Shown here piece after piece: positions 1 to 7,231 of a DNA stretch of 21,781 nucleotides. Location of the stretch: assembly GCA_037143575.1 (NCBI GenBank), contig JBAWYM010000030.1:1-21781 (forward strand), in the 5' to 3' direction. Origin of the DNA: JBAWYM01 sp037143575 (lineage in GTDB: Bacteria > Patescibacteriota > Gracilibacteria > Peribacterales > Peribacteraceae). The notes below the pieces were generated by a model. The model was not told the DNA's origin. It was given only the letters and a program-made list of their open reading frames with translations, and did not search any database. The position numbers were made by a program, and so were the translations under genes. Positions within the stretch are counted from its first letter, which is position 1. Every line of letters begins with the position of its first letter.

Positions 1-1
1 G

Positions 2-46
2 CCCTGTGTTCAAGCCCGGAGCCGCAGCGCAGGGCGGGACACAGGG
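2..46. repeat. Inverted repeat at the left edge
   Basis: CCCTGTGT (2-9) is the exact reverse complement of ACACAGGG (39-46), with a GC-rich loop. The encoded residues do not fit the DUF5650-like repeat that starts directly after it. It could be a real hairpin or a contig-end artefact. Confidence 0.5.
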
Positions 47-3000
47 TTATTCACTAATGGTAATTATTTGGTAGGTAGTTCTAACTGGAATAACGGCGCC
101 ACGGTAGATGTGGGAGCCATAACTTGGTGCAGTGGAACAACCGGATGCACTGGCGTTGTTTCCACTTCCAACTCTTTGTATGGCTCCAGTGCGAGTGATT
201 ATGTGGGACTAACCTCCTACAGAGGTGGAGCAAATGGCATCACAATTTTATCAAATAATAATTATGTAGTAAGTAGCCGTTATTGGAATAACGGCGCCAC
301 GGTAGATGTGGGAGCCGCCACCTGGGGCAACGGAACCACCGGCACCACCGGTCCTGTTTCCACTTCCAACTCTTTGTATAATACCACTCCTGGTGGAGTT
401 GCAGGACCAACGAATGGTGCCGGTTATCCTAGGGTATTTGCGTTAACGAATGGAAATTACGTTGTGGGTGCCTATCTATGGGACAACGGTGCCACCACAG
501 ATGTAGGAGCAGTTACTTGGGGTAATGGTACCACTGGTGTTGCTGGTGCTGTTTCCACTTCCAATTCTTTGTATGGCTCCACTGCCAGTGATAATGTGGG
601 TACTTCTGTTACTGTTCTCACCAATGGAAACTATGTTGTTTATAGTTCCCTCTGGGACAACGGCGGAATAGCAAACAGAGGTGCCGTCACATGGGGCAAC
701 GGTACCACCGGCACCACTGGCGCTGTTACCACTTCTAACTCGCTGTATGGTTCCACTGCCAGTGATGGCGTAGGCACTTCTGTCACCGCCCTGACTAATG
801 GTAATTATGTGGTGACGAGTACCACATGGGACAATGGTGGAATAGCAGACAGAGGTGCCGTCACATGGGGTAACGGCACTACCGGCATCACCGGGGCTGT
901 CTCCACTTCAAACTCTCTGTATGGCTCCACTGCCAGCGATAAAGTTGGCAACGTGGGTTTTTCTAATACAATCATCGCCCTCACCAATGGTAACTATGTG
1001 GTGGGCAGTCGTGACTGGGACAACGGTGGTACGGCTGATGCGGGAGCCGCGACTTTGTGCAGTGGCACCGCAGGTTGTACTGGCACTATCTCCACCGCAA
1101 ACAGCATACTCGGTCCTTCGGCTTCAGCAGGACTCGGCACCATCGTAGAAGACACGGTCAACAATCACTTCATCGTTCCTTTTGCTACCGCTCAGAAAGT
1201 GTACTCCGCTTCCAGCGTTCTCTTTGATTCCGCTCCCAATGATTACATCTTTGGCTACGATCCTTCCGCCAGCTACACCTTCACCCCAGGTTTTCTCACA
1301 GCAGTCTTAAACACCGGAAGCAATGTGACTCTTCAAGCAAACAACGACATCACTATTTCCAGCGCCATCACCGCAAGCAACGGATCGGGCAACGGAGGAG
1401 TTCTTACACTGCAGGCAGGCAGAAGTATTTTGATCAACGCCAATATCACCACCGATAATGGGAATCTCATTCTCTACGCTAACGAAAAAGCTTCAGCCGG
1501 AGTCATAGACGCAAATCGATCTTCCGGGACAGCCGTCATCACTATGGCAGGAGGAACAGTGATAGATGCAGGAGCCGGCACTGTCACCATCCGCATGGAT
1601 GATGGAACGGGAAATACAAACAGAACCGCAGGCGCCATCACACTCACGAGCATCACTGCGGGAACACTCTCGGTCACTAACACCAACGCCGGAGCAACGG
1701 ATACGATCAGCATCTCTCCAACTATCACTAATTTCACGCTCAACTCTGCAGGAACATTCACGCTTGGTGCCGCGCTCACTCTCACCGGCAACCTCACCAT
1801 CACCGCCGGCACTCTGGATGTTTCTTCTGCAGGATGCAGCGGTGCTTCGTGCGCTGTCACGGTCTTCGGCAATTGGACAAACACAGCAGGAACCTTCACG
1901 GCAAGAACCGGAACAGTCACTCTGAATGGTGCAGGTCAGACAATTTCCGGAAGCACCACTTTCTACAACCTCACCAAATCTATCACAAGTGCAGACACTC
2001 TCATCTTCGCCGCAGGAACGACGCAGACAATTACCAATACGCTCACCTTCAACGGTGCGGCAAGCAACCTGCTCTCACTTCGATCATCATCAACTCCAAC
2101 CCAGTGGAGCATCAATCCGCAGGGAACGCGCGTCATCGGCTACCTAGATGTGAAGGATTCCAACAATACCAATGCAACGGCCATCAATATGGCAGGCATC
2201 CATTCCGTCAACTCGCTCAACAATACCAGCTGGGGATTTAACACCGCGCCGATTCTTATCTCCATTGCCGATGCTCCCGATCCTATCAAAGGAGGTTCCA
2301 CCATCACCATCACTCCCACGGGACACGGGGATGGTGAGAGCGACGCGCTCAATTTCTTTTGCAACGAAACGGGATCCGCCACCGGCGCCACCACGCTCTG
2401 CTTACAGGGAAGCGCGAGTACTTCCGGCGATTATTCTTCGATGACCTGCACCTACGCCGTCGCAACGGGCAATGCAACCAGAACAATTTACTGTCGAGCG
2501 TTTGATGGAACGGAATATTCTGCAGAACGCACTACCACCTACACCGTCGACAGTATTGCCCCCGGCCTTCCCTCAGTTTCACCGATCCCTGCCATCTACA
2601 CCTCCGCGCAGTCTGTCAGCCTTACTGCAGCCGACTCTTCCATCATCTATTACACGATCGATGGCTCTACACCCACTATTTCTTCCACCATCTACACCAC
2701 TCCCGTCAGCGTCTCTGTTACAACGATGATCAAGGCTATCGCTGGGGATGCTGTCGGCAATCTCAGTGGAGTGATGAGCGAGGTCTTCACCATCCAGGCT
2801 GCTTCATCTTCGTCTGCATCGACACCTACGGGAGGAGGTACCCGACCGGCGACACTCGAACGTAGGCAGGCGGAGGTGAAAGCACCTCTGCCTCAAACGA
2901 CTGAGCATGCAGCGGCCCTTGGCGTGATGATTGCCCCTCCTGCTCCAGCCAATCTCCCACCTCTCCTCATCAACATGCGCGAGAGAATGATTCAGCGCAT

Positions 3001-3097
3001 GGATGTCCTCGTCACGAAGCAGCCGTCTCTCAAGGCAGCCATGGAACGTGTGCTGCAGAGACTGGATGCGAGGCTCGCGAAGAGGGGGAGGAGGTGA
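2..3097 (+). CDS. Secreted repeat protein with DUF5650-like repeats, beta-helix and chitobiase-like C-terminal domain (5' partial)
   Basis: The frame is open to the left edge, so the N-terminus and any signal peptide lie outside the window. Nucleotides ~47-1143 encode six copies of a ~57-residue repeat, consensus LTNGNYVVGSxxWDNG..GAVTWGNGTTG..GAVSTSNSLYGSTASD, which matches the DUF5650 style; the outer copies are the most diverged and have a Cys pair (CSGTTGC, CSGTAGC). Then come a hemagglutinin-like beta-helix region (~1290-2240, motifs such as NGGVLTLQAGRSILI), an Ig-like stretch with four Cys (~2245-2560), a chitobiase/CHB_HEX-like module (~2575-2795, YYTIDGSTPT) and a basic, Pro-rich, probably helical tail. 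A surface-attached or exported adhesin or cell-envelope protein is the likely role. No catalytic motif is visible. Third positions are AT-richer in the repeats than in the rest of the gene. The first ~46 nt may be an assembly end artefact (see findings). Confidence 0.85.
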   Translation, partial: PCVQARSRSAGRDTGLFTNGNYLVGSSNWNNGATVDVGAITWCSGTTGCTGVVSTSNSLYGSSASDYVGLTSYRGGANGITILSNNNYVVSSRYWNNGATVDVGAATWGNGTTGTTGPVSTSNSLYNTTPGGVAGPTNGAGYPRVFALTNGNYVVGAYLWDNGATTDVGAVTWGNGTTGVAGAVSTSNSLYGSTASDNVGTSVTVLTNGNYVVYSSLWDNGGIANRGAVTWGNGTTGTTGAVTTSNSLYGSTASDGVGTSVTALTNGNYVVTSTTWDNGGIADRGAVTWGNGTTGITGAVSTSNSLYGSTASDKVGNVGFSNTIIALTNGNYVVGSRDWDNGGTADAGAATLCSGTAGCTGTISTANSILGPSASAGLGTIVEDTVNNHFIVPFATAQKVYSASSVLFDSAPNDYIFGYDPSASYTFTPGFLTAVLNTGSNVTLQANNDITISSAITASNGSGNGGVLTLQAGRSILINANITTDNGNLILYANEKASAGVIDANRSSGTAVITMAGGTVIDAGAGTVTIRMDDGTGNTNRTAGAITLTSITAGTLSVTNTNAGATDTISISPTITNFTLNSAGTFTLGAALTLTGNLTITAGTLDVSSAGCSGASCAVTVFGNWTNTAGTFTARTGTVTLNGAGQTISGSTTFYNLTKSITSADTLIFAAGTTQTITNTLTFNGAASNLLSLRSSSTPTQWSINPQGTRVIGYLDVKDSNNTNATAINMAGIHSVNSLNNTSWGFNTAPILISIADAPDPIKGGSTITITPTGHGDGESDALNFFCNETGSATGATTLCLQGSASTSGDYSSMTCTYAVATGNATRTIYCRAFDGTEYSAERTTTYTVDSIAPGLPSVSPIPAIYTSAQSVSLTAADSSIIYYTIDGSTPTISSTIYTTPVSVSVTTMIKAIAGDAVGNLSGVMSEVFTIQAASSSSASTPTGGGTRPATLERRQAEVKAPLPQTTEHAAALGVMIAPPAPANLPPLLINMRERMIQRMDVLVTKQPSLKAAMERVLQRLDARLAKRGRR

Positions 3098-3145
3098 CCC
3101 CACTTCGCCCCACTTCACTTCGTTTCGCGGGGCTACGCGGGGCAG
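3098..3145. repeat. Word-repeat hairpin after the repeat-protein stop
   Basis: Directly after the TGA stop, copies of CCCCACTTCG are followed by GCGGGGCTACGCGGGG, giving C-rich and G-rich arms that can pair imperfectly. It has the same architecture and the same stop-proximal position as the other word hairpins here. A role as transcript end is inferred. Confidence 0.45.
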
Positions 3146-3206
3146 GGATGAAAGAAGTCTGAAAGGTTGTTTTCTTCTCTCACGGATCACTCGATTATTT
3201 CGGCTG

Positions 3207-3224
3207 TGCTATACTCTGTGTATG
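3207..3224 (+). promoter_or_regulatory. Extended -10, leaderless geometry, ATG at 3222
   Basis: TGC then TATACT (3210-3215), 6 nt, then ATG at 3222. If the hexamer is a -10, transcription starts at the A of the ATG. No clear -35. Confidence 0.6.
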
Positions 3225-3434
3225 ACTCAACAGGAGATCGTTGCCCATTGGAAGTTTCTCGTGCGGAAGCACTTCTCCTACGTATTCTGGGATCATGAAG
3301 CGTCTTGCACCAACGAAGGCTCAGGGATTGCAGAAAGCTCGTACGCTCAAAATGTTACTCGAACGTCATGGATTTCCCGTTACGGATGTTTTGCTCTTCG
3401 GTTCTGTAGCGAAAGGTTCATCGCATCCGAGTAG
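3222..3434 (+). CDS. Possible truncated or frameshifted partner ORF upstream of the MNT gene
   Basis: This 70-codon frame starts at an ATG exactly 6 nt after a good extended -10. Its first ten residues, MTQQEIVAHW, resemble the start of HEPN-domain proteins that pair with MNT nucleotidyltransferases; this is recalled, not searched. The rest looks unlike HEPN, is Ser/Cys-rich and runs out of frame through the MNT gene, so it is probably not a normal protein. Another frame in the same DNA ends EVSRAEALLLRILGS with its TGA overlapping the MNT ATG at 3295. The simplest reading is a decayed or deleted partner that left its promoter and start codon. Alternatively the start may serve the MNT frame through a frameshift. 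Confidence 0.35.
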   Translation: MTQQEIVAHWKFLVRKHFSYVFWDHEASCTNEGSGIAESSYAQNVTRTSWISRYGCFALRFCSERFIASE

Positions 3435-3624
3435 TGATATTGATATTGCCGTTATTTATCGTCCTTTCTCCCATACCCGCATGGAAGAATTGCGTTCTAT
3501 GTGTCTCGTGGAACAAGAAGAGGATTTGCAGAATATCGAAGTGGTGTATTTTCATCCGCAAGATTTAGAGGACAAATACAGCACTCTTGTGCAAGAAGTG
3601 AAAAAGCACGGCTTTTCTGTCTGA
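3295..3624 (+). CDS. MNT-type minimal nucleotidyltransferase domain protein
   Basis: A 109-residue protein with the pol-beta-superfamily nucleotidyltransferase signature LLFGSVAKGSSHPSSDIDIAV-like: G36-S37 and the metal-binding pair D48/D50. A helical N-terminus (KARTLKMLLERHGF) precedes it and a short alpha/beta tail follows. Proteins of this size usually act with a HEPN partner as toxin-antitoxin or AMPylation pairs, where the MNT modifies and silences the HEPN toxin. No intact HEPN gene is next to it. ATG 3295 was chosen because the motif spacing then matches the family; the frame stays open upstream to a TTG at 3241. The gene ends 18 nt before the next start. The superfamily is clear, the cellular role is not. 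Confidence 0.75.
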   Translation: MKRLAPTKAQGLQKARTLKMLLERHGFPVTDVLLFGSVAKGSSHPSSDIDIAVIYRPFSHTRMEELRSMCLVEQEEDLQNIEVVYFHPQDLEDKYSTLVQEVKKHGFSV

Positions 3625-3626
3625 TG

Positions 3627-3645
3627 TGCTACACTTCCCGCCATG
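3627..3645 (+). promoter_or_regulatory. Extended -10 for the membrane protein/NuoF-like operon
   Basis: TGC then TACACT (3630-3635), 7 nt, then ATG at 3643. No Shine-Dalgarno fits in the gap, so a leaderless mRNA is predicted. Confidence 0.6.
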
Positions 3646-4236
3646 CAGACCACCGAACGCGTGCTGCCGTTGCCTGTCGTCGGCGCTAAGCGCATCTACC
3701 TTCTTACGTTCTTCACGGTCATCACGATCGCGCCGTTCTTCATTGCGCATGTGCAATTGCTCACGGGTCCACTGGTAAATGCCGTTCTGATTCTCGCCTG
3801 CGTTCTCCTTGGCCCGACGGAAGCAGTGACACTCGGGTTGTTCCCTTCGACCGTAGCATTGATGAGCGGGCTCCTACCGCTTGCGTTCGCGCCGATGGTG
3901 CCGTTCATTATTATCAGCAATGCCATCTATGTGTTGGGTTTTGCTTGGTCGAATGGGAAATCGAGGAAATCAAGGAATACGAAGAAATCAATGAAGGCAG
4001 ATTCTTCGCCTTCCTCGATTTCCTCTTTTTCTTCGATTTCCTTTTCCATCATCTTTGCCTCTGTTCTGAAATACCTCTTCCTCGTCGCTGTCGTCCGGAT
4101 CGTGATGAGCCGGTTCATCGACGGAGCTTCATTGCCGACTCTGACATTCATGATGGGTCTCCCGCAGCTCATCACTGCGCTCATTGGCGGGGCCATCGCC
4201 CTTGCCATTCTCTCTGTCCTCAAGCGCCGTGCCTGA
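3643..4236 (+). CDS. ECF S-component-like membrane protein of the hydrogenase block
   Basis: A 197-residue polytopic membrane protein with about five to six hydrophobic segments. It carries conserved-looking strings LLTGPLVNAVLILACVLLGP, GLFPSTVALMSGLLPLAFAP and PFIIISNAIYVLGF, reminiscent of ECF transporter S-components and of small membrane proteins often labelled iron hydrogenase in CPR genomes because of their neighbourhood (recalled, not searched). It overlaps the NuoF-like gene by 8 nt, so the two are probably translated together, suggesting a membrane partner or a linked transporter. Residues ~105-136 are a Lys/Arg/Ser-rich insert encoded by an imperfect inverted word repeat, interrupting the membrane core between about the third and fourth segments. 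Start: ATG 7 nt after an extended -10. Confidence 0.75.
   Translation: MQTTERVLPLPVVGAKRIYLLTFFTVITIAPFFIAHVQLLTGPLVNAVLILACVLLGPTEAVTLGLFPSTVALMSGLLPLAFAPMVPFIIISNAIYVLGFAWSNGKSRKSRNTKKSMKADSSPSSISSFSSISFSIIFASVLKYLFLVAVVRIVMSRFIDGASLPTLTFMMGLPQLITALIGGAIALAILSVLKRRA
3955..4047. repeat. Word-repeat hairpin inside the membrane protein gene
   Basis: The left arm (3955-3998) is made of words like GAAATCGAG and GAATACGAA; the right arm (4008-4047) is made of their reverse complements (TCGATTTCC). It is in frame and adds about 32 residues. The same words form the intergenic hairpin at 9119-9254. Confidence 0.7.
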
Positions 4237-5227
4237 CTTCATCGAGCGTCTTCGTGACGCCAAGATCATCGGCCGCGGAGGTGCCGAGTATCCGGCGCAT
4301 TTGAAGTGGACAGCCGTGAAGCATGCCAAAGGCCGGTACAAGACGGTCATTGCCAATGCCTCGGAGCGTGAACCGGATGTGTTCAAAGATTTTCACGTTT
4401 TGCATAAACATCTGGAGGATGTCTTCAAAGGCATGATGCTCGCGATGGAAACGGTCTCTGCATTTGAAGGGATTTTCAATTTGAATGCGGAGTATGAGTC
4501 GAAGTTGAAGCCACGCTTCGATGCGTGTATCGCGGATGCGGCCAAGAATGGCTTCAAGATTCGACTCTTCGAGGAATTTCCGTCGTACATCGGCGGGGAG
4601 GAAACGGCTCTGCTTAACGCTTTCGAAGGCAAGCGCTGCGAACCGCGGATGAAGCCGCCGTATCCTACAGAATCGGGTTACCGCGGTCGCCCCACGCTCA
4701 TTCACAATGTCGAAACGCTCTACGATATTTCCCGCGTTGCCGATGGCACCTACGACGGCAAGCGCTACTTCGCAGTTTCGGGCGTCGTTCCCAACATCGG
4801 GACGTACCATTTGCCCGCGACATCGACGGTGTGGGAAGTGCTGGAAAGCTCGAAGAATATTCCTGCTGAGCCGTTCTTCGTCCAAGTCGGAGGTGGCGCA
4901 AGCGGCGTTGTCCTTAATAGTGATCAGACGAAGAAGGAGGTGGCGCACGGCGCAGCAGCGATCATCGTTCACCTGCAATCCGAGGAACCTCGATCCCTGA
5001 TTCTTCAGTGGCTTGAGTTTTATCACCACGAAAGTTGCGGCAAGTGCACGCCGTGCCGCGAGGGGACGTATCAGTTACTTCGCATGGTGGAGGAACATCA
5101 GGAGATTCCCTGGAAGCGCATGGAGCCGATCCTCGAAGTTCTGGAACAGACGTCCTTCTGTGCGCTGGGTCGCTCGGTGCCGGTGCCGATCCGGAGTTAC
5201 TTTTCCAATGTGCTGCATGGGAAGTGA
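4229..5227 (+). CDS. NuoF/HydB-like NADH:acceptor subunit (FMN, NADH, 4Fe-4S)
   Basis: A 332-residue version of the 51-kDa NuoF core. Seen: FMN-loop IIGRGGAEYPAHLKW (13-27), a changed form of GRGGAGFPTGxKW; YIGGEETALLNAFEGKR and KPPYP..GYRGRPTLIHNVET (NADH/FMN region); an SLBB-like part (GVVPNIGTYHLP); and the C-terminal cluster motif ESCGKCTPCREGT with Cys 270, 273 and 276, plus Cys311 in SFCALG. It lacks the N-terminal thioredoxin-like and C-terminal ferredoxin extensions of full HydB, and no NuoE gene is in the window. It should take electrons from NADH and pass them to the hydrogenase encoded next. GTG 4229 was chosen because it directly precedes the conserved N-terminus and overlaps the upstream stop by 8 nt. 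Confidence 0.88.
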   Translation: MPDFIERLRDAKIIGRGGAEYPAHLKWTAVKHAKGRYKTVIANASEREPDVFKDFHVLHKHLEDVFKGMMLAMETVSAFEGIFNLNAEYESKLKPRFDACIADAAKNGFKIRLFEEFPSYIGGEETALLNAFEGKRCEPRMKPPYPTESGYRGRPTLIHNVETLYDISRVADGTYDGKRYFAVSGVVPNIGTYHLPATSTVWEVLESSKNIPAEPFFVQVGGGASGVVLNSDQTKKEVAHGAAAIIVHLQSEEPRSLILQWLEFYHHESCGKCTPCREGTYQLLRMVEEHQEIPWKRMEPILEVLEQTSFCALGRSVPVPIRSYFSNVLHGK

Positions 5228-5251
5228 ATACTCCATTCTCATAACGATTTG

Positions 5252-5347
5252 TCACAGTGAGCCGCTGCCTGTGCTGAGCCGGGACGAAGCATCGAACTGC
5301 GACAAATCGGCGCATGCCATGGTTCGACGCGGCTCACCATGACATGC
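5252..5347. repeat. Dispersed palindromic repeat, copy 1
   Basis: Between the NuoF-like gene and hydA. A hairpin at 5312-5347 has arms GCATGCCATGGT/ACCATGACATGC (one mismatch) around the loop TCGACGCGGCTC. An inverted pair GATTTGTC/GACAAATC (within 5252-5310) lies before it. Related hairpins occur at 14070-14101 and 18411-18454. Confidence 0.7.
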
Positions 5348-5363
5348 TTGATTTGTAACTTAT

Positions 5364-5378
5364 TACAATATTTGCATG
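5364..5378 (+). promoter_or_regulatory. -10 of the hydrogenase gene, leaderless geometry
   Basis: TACAAT (5364-5369), 6 nt, then ATG at 5376. A -35-like TGACAT lies 18 nt upstream. hydA therefore seems to have its own promoter apart from the NuoF-like operon. Confidence 0.55.
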
Positions 5379-7145
5379 CCCCCCATCCCCCTCCACACCT
5401 CGTCACCCGTCACGGTCTTCCTCAATGGGAAGGCAGTCACGGCAGAGAAAGGCGAGAGCATGCTCCAGGTTGCACTGCGCAGTGGCTTCGATATTCCGCA
5501 TTTCTGCACGCATGAAGATTTGCCGGTGGATGCCAATTGCCGGACGTGTCTCGTTGAGCTTGAGGAGAAGGGGACGGTCGTCACTTCCTGCAGCTTGCTC
5601 GCTTCCGAGGGGCTACGGATCACCGTGGATTCCCCGAAAGTCCTCAAGCTTCGCAAGGAAAATATGGAACTCCTCTTCGGCGATTACCGTTCCAATTCTC
5701 CGCGCATTCGGCACGGGTACTACAGTCGGACGATCGAGGAGATGAAGAGGCTCAAAGTCTCTGCGACCAAGTACAAGCGCGACGATCCGCATCGGCCTAT
5801 CCATAAATTGGGAACTGCTGCGGAGTTCGATCCTGCGCTCTGCATCGCTTGCAACAAGTGCGTGGAGATCTGCCAGTACATTGGTATCTGCCATTTAACT
5901 CTCGAAGGCCGCGGTTCGCAGACGCGTGTGGGATTTAGTGCCGATCCCAAGAACGACTGTATCTACTGCGGTCAGTGCACTGCCCATTGTCCGGTGGAAG
6001 CGATCCGCGAGCAGAGTCATCTGGAAGCCGTGGCGGAGGCGCTGCACGATCCGGAGATCACTGTCATTGTCCAGGCGGCACCGTCCATACGTGCGAGTAT
6101 CGGCGAGGGATTTGGCGTGGCACCCGGCACGGATCTCTCTGGCCAGCTCTTCACAGCATTTCGCATGCTCGGGTTCAACAAGATCTTTGATGTGAACATG
6201 GGCGCGGACATCACGACGATGGTGGAGGCGGAGGAATTGATCGAACGGCTGCAACACCGCTGGGACTATGACGACGGCAAGCGGAAGGATCCACCCATCG
6301 ATGGTCCGATGTTTACCTCCTGCTGCCCCGGCTGGGTGAAGTTTGTGGAGTTCTACCGGCCCGATCTCATTCCCAATCTCACCACGGCGCGCTCACCACA
6401 GATTCACTCCGGTGGAGCGTACAAAACCTGGTGGGCGGAGCGGGAGGGTATTGACCCCAAGAGAGTGGTTGTGGTTTCGGTGATGCCGTGCACATCCAAG
6501 AAGTACGAGGCTGGTTTCGCCGAGCTTGCGATCGATGGAAATCTTCCCGTCGACCATGTCCTCACGACGCGCGAAATAATTTCCCTGCTGAAGACGCGCA
6601 AAATCGATTTGCCGAATCTGAAGAAGAGCGAGGTAGATCCGGAGGGAACGTATTCCGGTGCTGCGGCGATTTACGGTGCTTCCGGCGGCGTGATGGAATC
6701 GGCATTGCGTACGGCCTACAAAATGGCTACGGGCAGGGAACTCCCGGGGATCGACTTCCTCCCCGCCCGTGGATTTGAAGGTGTGAAACGTGCGACTGTC
6801 GAGATTGGTAATCGGAAAGTGAATATTGCCGTTGTGGCCACGGCCAAGAACGTGCGGATCTTCCTTGACGAACTCAAGAAGAATCCCCGTGCTTATGATT
6901 ACGTGGAAGTGATGGCTTGTCCCGGCGGCTGCATCGGCGGTGGCGGCCAACCGATCCCCAATACCTTCGCGATCGTGAAGGAGCGTATCAAGGGTCTCTA
7001 CGGCATTGATAAGAAAATGACGATGCGCCGCGCCCACGAGAATCCGGTGGTGAAGGAGTTCTTCCAGTATCTGGAAACAGTTTCTCCCGAGAAGAAGAAG
7101 GCGCTGCTGTATAGAGGGTATAGCAAGAAGGAGAAGGGGGAATAG
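5376..7145 (+). CDS. hydA: [FeFe] hydrogenase, multidomain catalytic subunit
   Basis: A 589-residue group A-type [FeFe] hydrogenase, reducing protons with electrons from Fe-S carriers. Domains: [2Fe-2S] ferredoxin (C44, C55, C58, C72); a linker (~93-150) where the His-Cys3 [4Fe-4S] domain is expected; two [4Fe-4S] motifs CIACNKCVEIC (156-166) and CIYCGQCTAHC (195-205); then the H-cluster domain. All three H-cluster signatures are present: FTSCCPGW (313-320), VMPCTSKKYEA, and EVMACPGGCIGGGGQP. The linker ELLFGDYRSNSPRIRHGYY has no Cys, so the His-Cys3 cluster is missing. The C-terminal small-subunit region ends YRGYSKKEKGE. With the NuoF-like protein it probably forms an NADH-linked, possibly bifurcating, soluble hydrogenase. 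No maturase genes (HydE/F/G) are in the window. Confidence 0.95.
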   Translation: MPPIPLHTSSPVTVFLNGKAVTAEKGESMLQVALRSGFDIPHFCTHEDLPVDANCRTCLVELEEKGTVVTSCSLLASEGLRITVDSPKVLKLRKENMELLFGDYRSNSPRIRHGYYSRTIEEMKRLKVSATKYKRDDPHRPIHKLGTAAEFDPALCIACNKCVEICQYIGICHLTLEGRGSQTRVGFSADPKNDCIYCGQCTAHCPVEAIREQSHLEAVAEALHDPEITVIVQAAPSIRASIGEGFGVAPGTDLSGQLFTAFRMLGFNKIFDVNMGADITTMVEAEELIERLQHRWDYDDGKRKDPPIDGPMFTSCCPGWVKFVEFYRPDLIPNLTTARSPQIHSGGAYKTWWAEREGIDPKRVVVVSVMPCTSKKYEAGFAELAIDGNLPVDHVLTTREIISLLKTRKIDLPNLKKSEVDPEGTYSGAAAIYGASGGVMESALRTAYKMATGRELPGIDFLPARGFEGVKRATVEIGNRKVNIAVVATAKNVRIFLDELKKNPRAYDYVEVMACPGGCIGGGGQPIPNTFAIVKERIKGLYGIDKKMTMRRAHENPVVKEFFQYLETVSPEKKKALLYRGYSKKEKGE

Positions 7146-7231
7146 CGTAGGCCTGCGGCCTGCGAGGTTTGAAAGGTTTGGAAAAGGTTAGGAAAGCCTG
7201 AAAGGTTTCTGTAAGTAGAATCCTTCGTGCC
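7146..7231. repeat. Gap between convergent genes with a GAAAGGTTT word repeat
   Basis: Between the hydA stop and the stop of the SH3-like gene. It begins with GCGTAGGCCTGCGGCCTGCG and then imperfect copies of GAAAGGTTT/GGAAAAGGTT (~7166-7208). Only one arm is seen, with no complementary arm nearby. Confidence 0.45.

Noticed and set aside
4220..5029. 269-codon ORF on the minus strand
   Set aside because: Antisense shadow of the NuoF-like gene.
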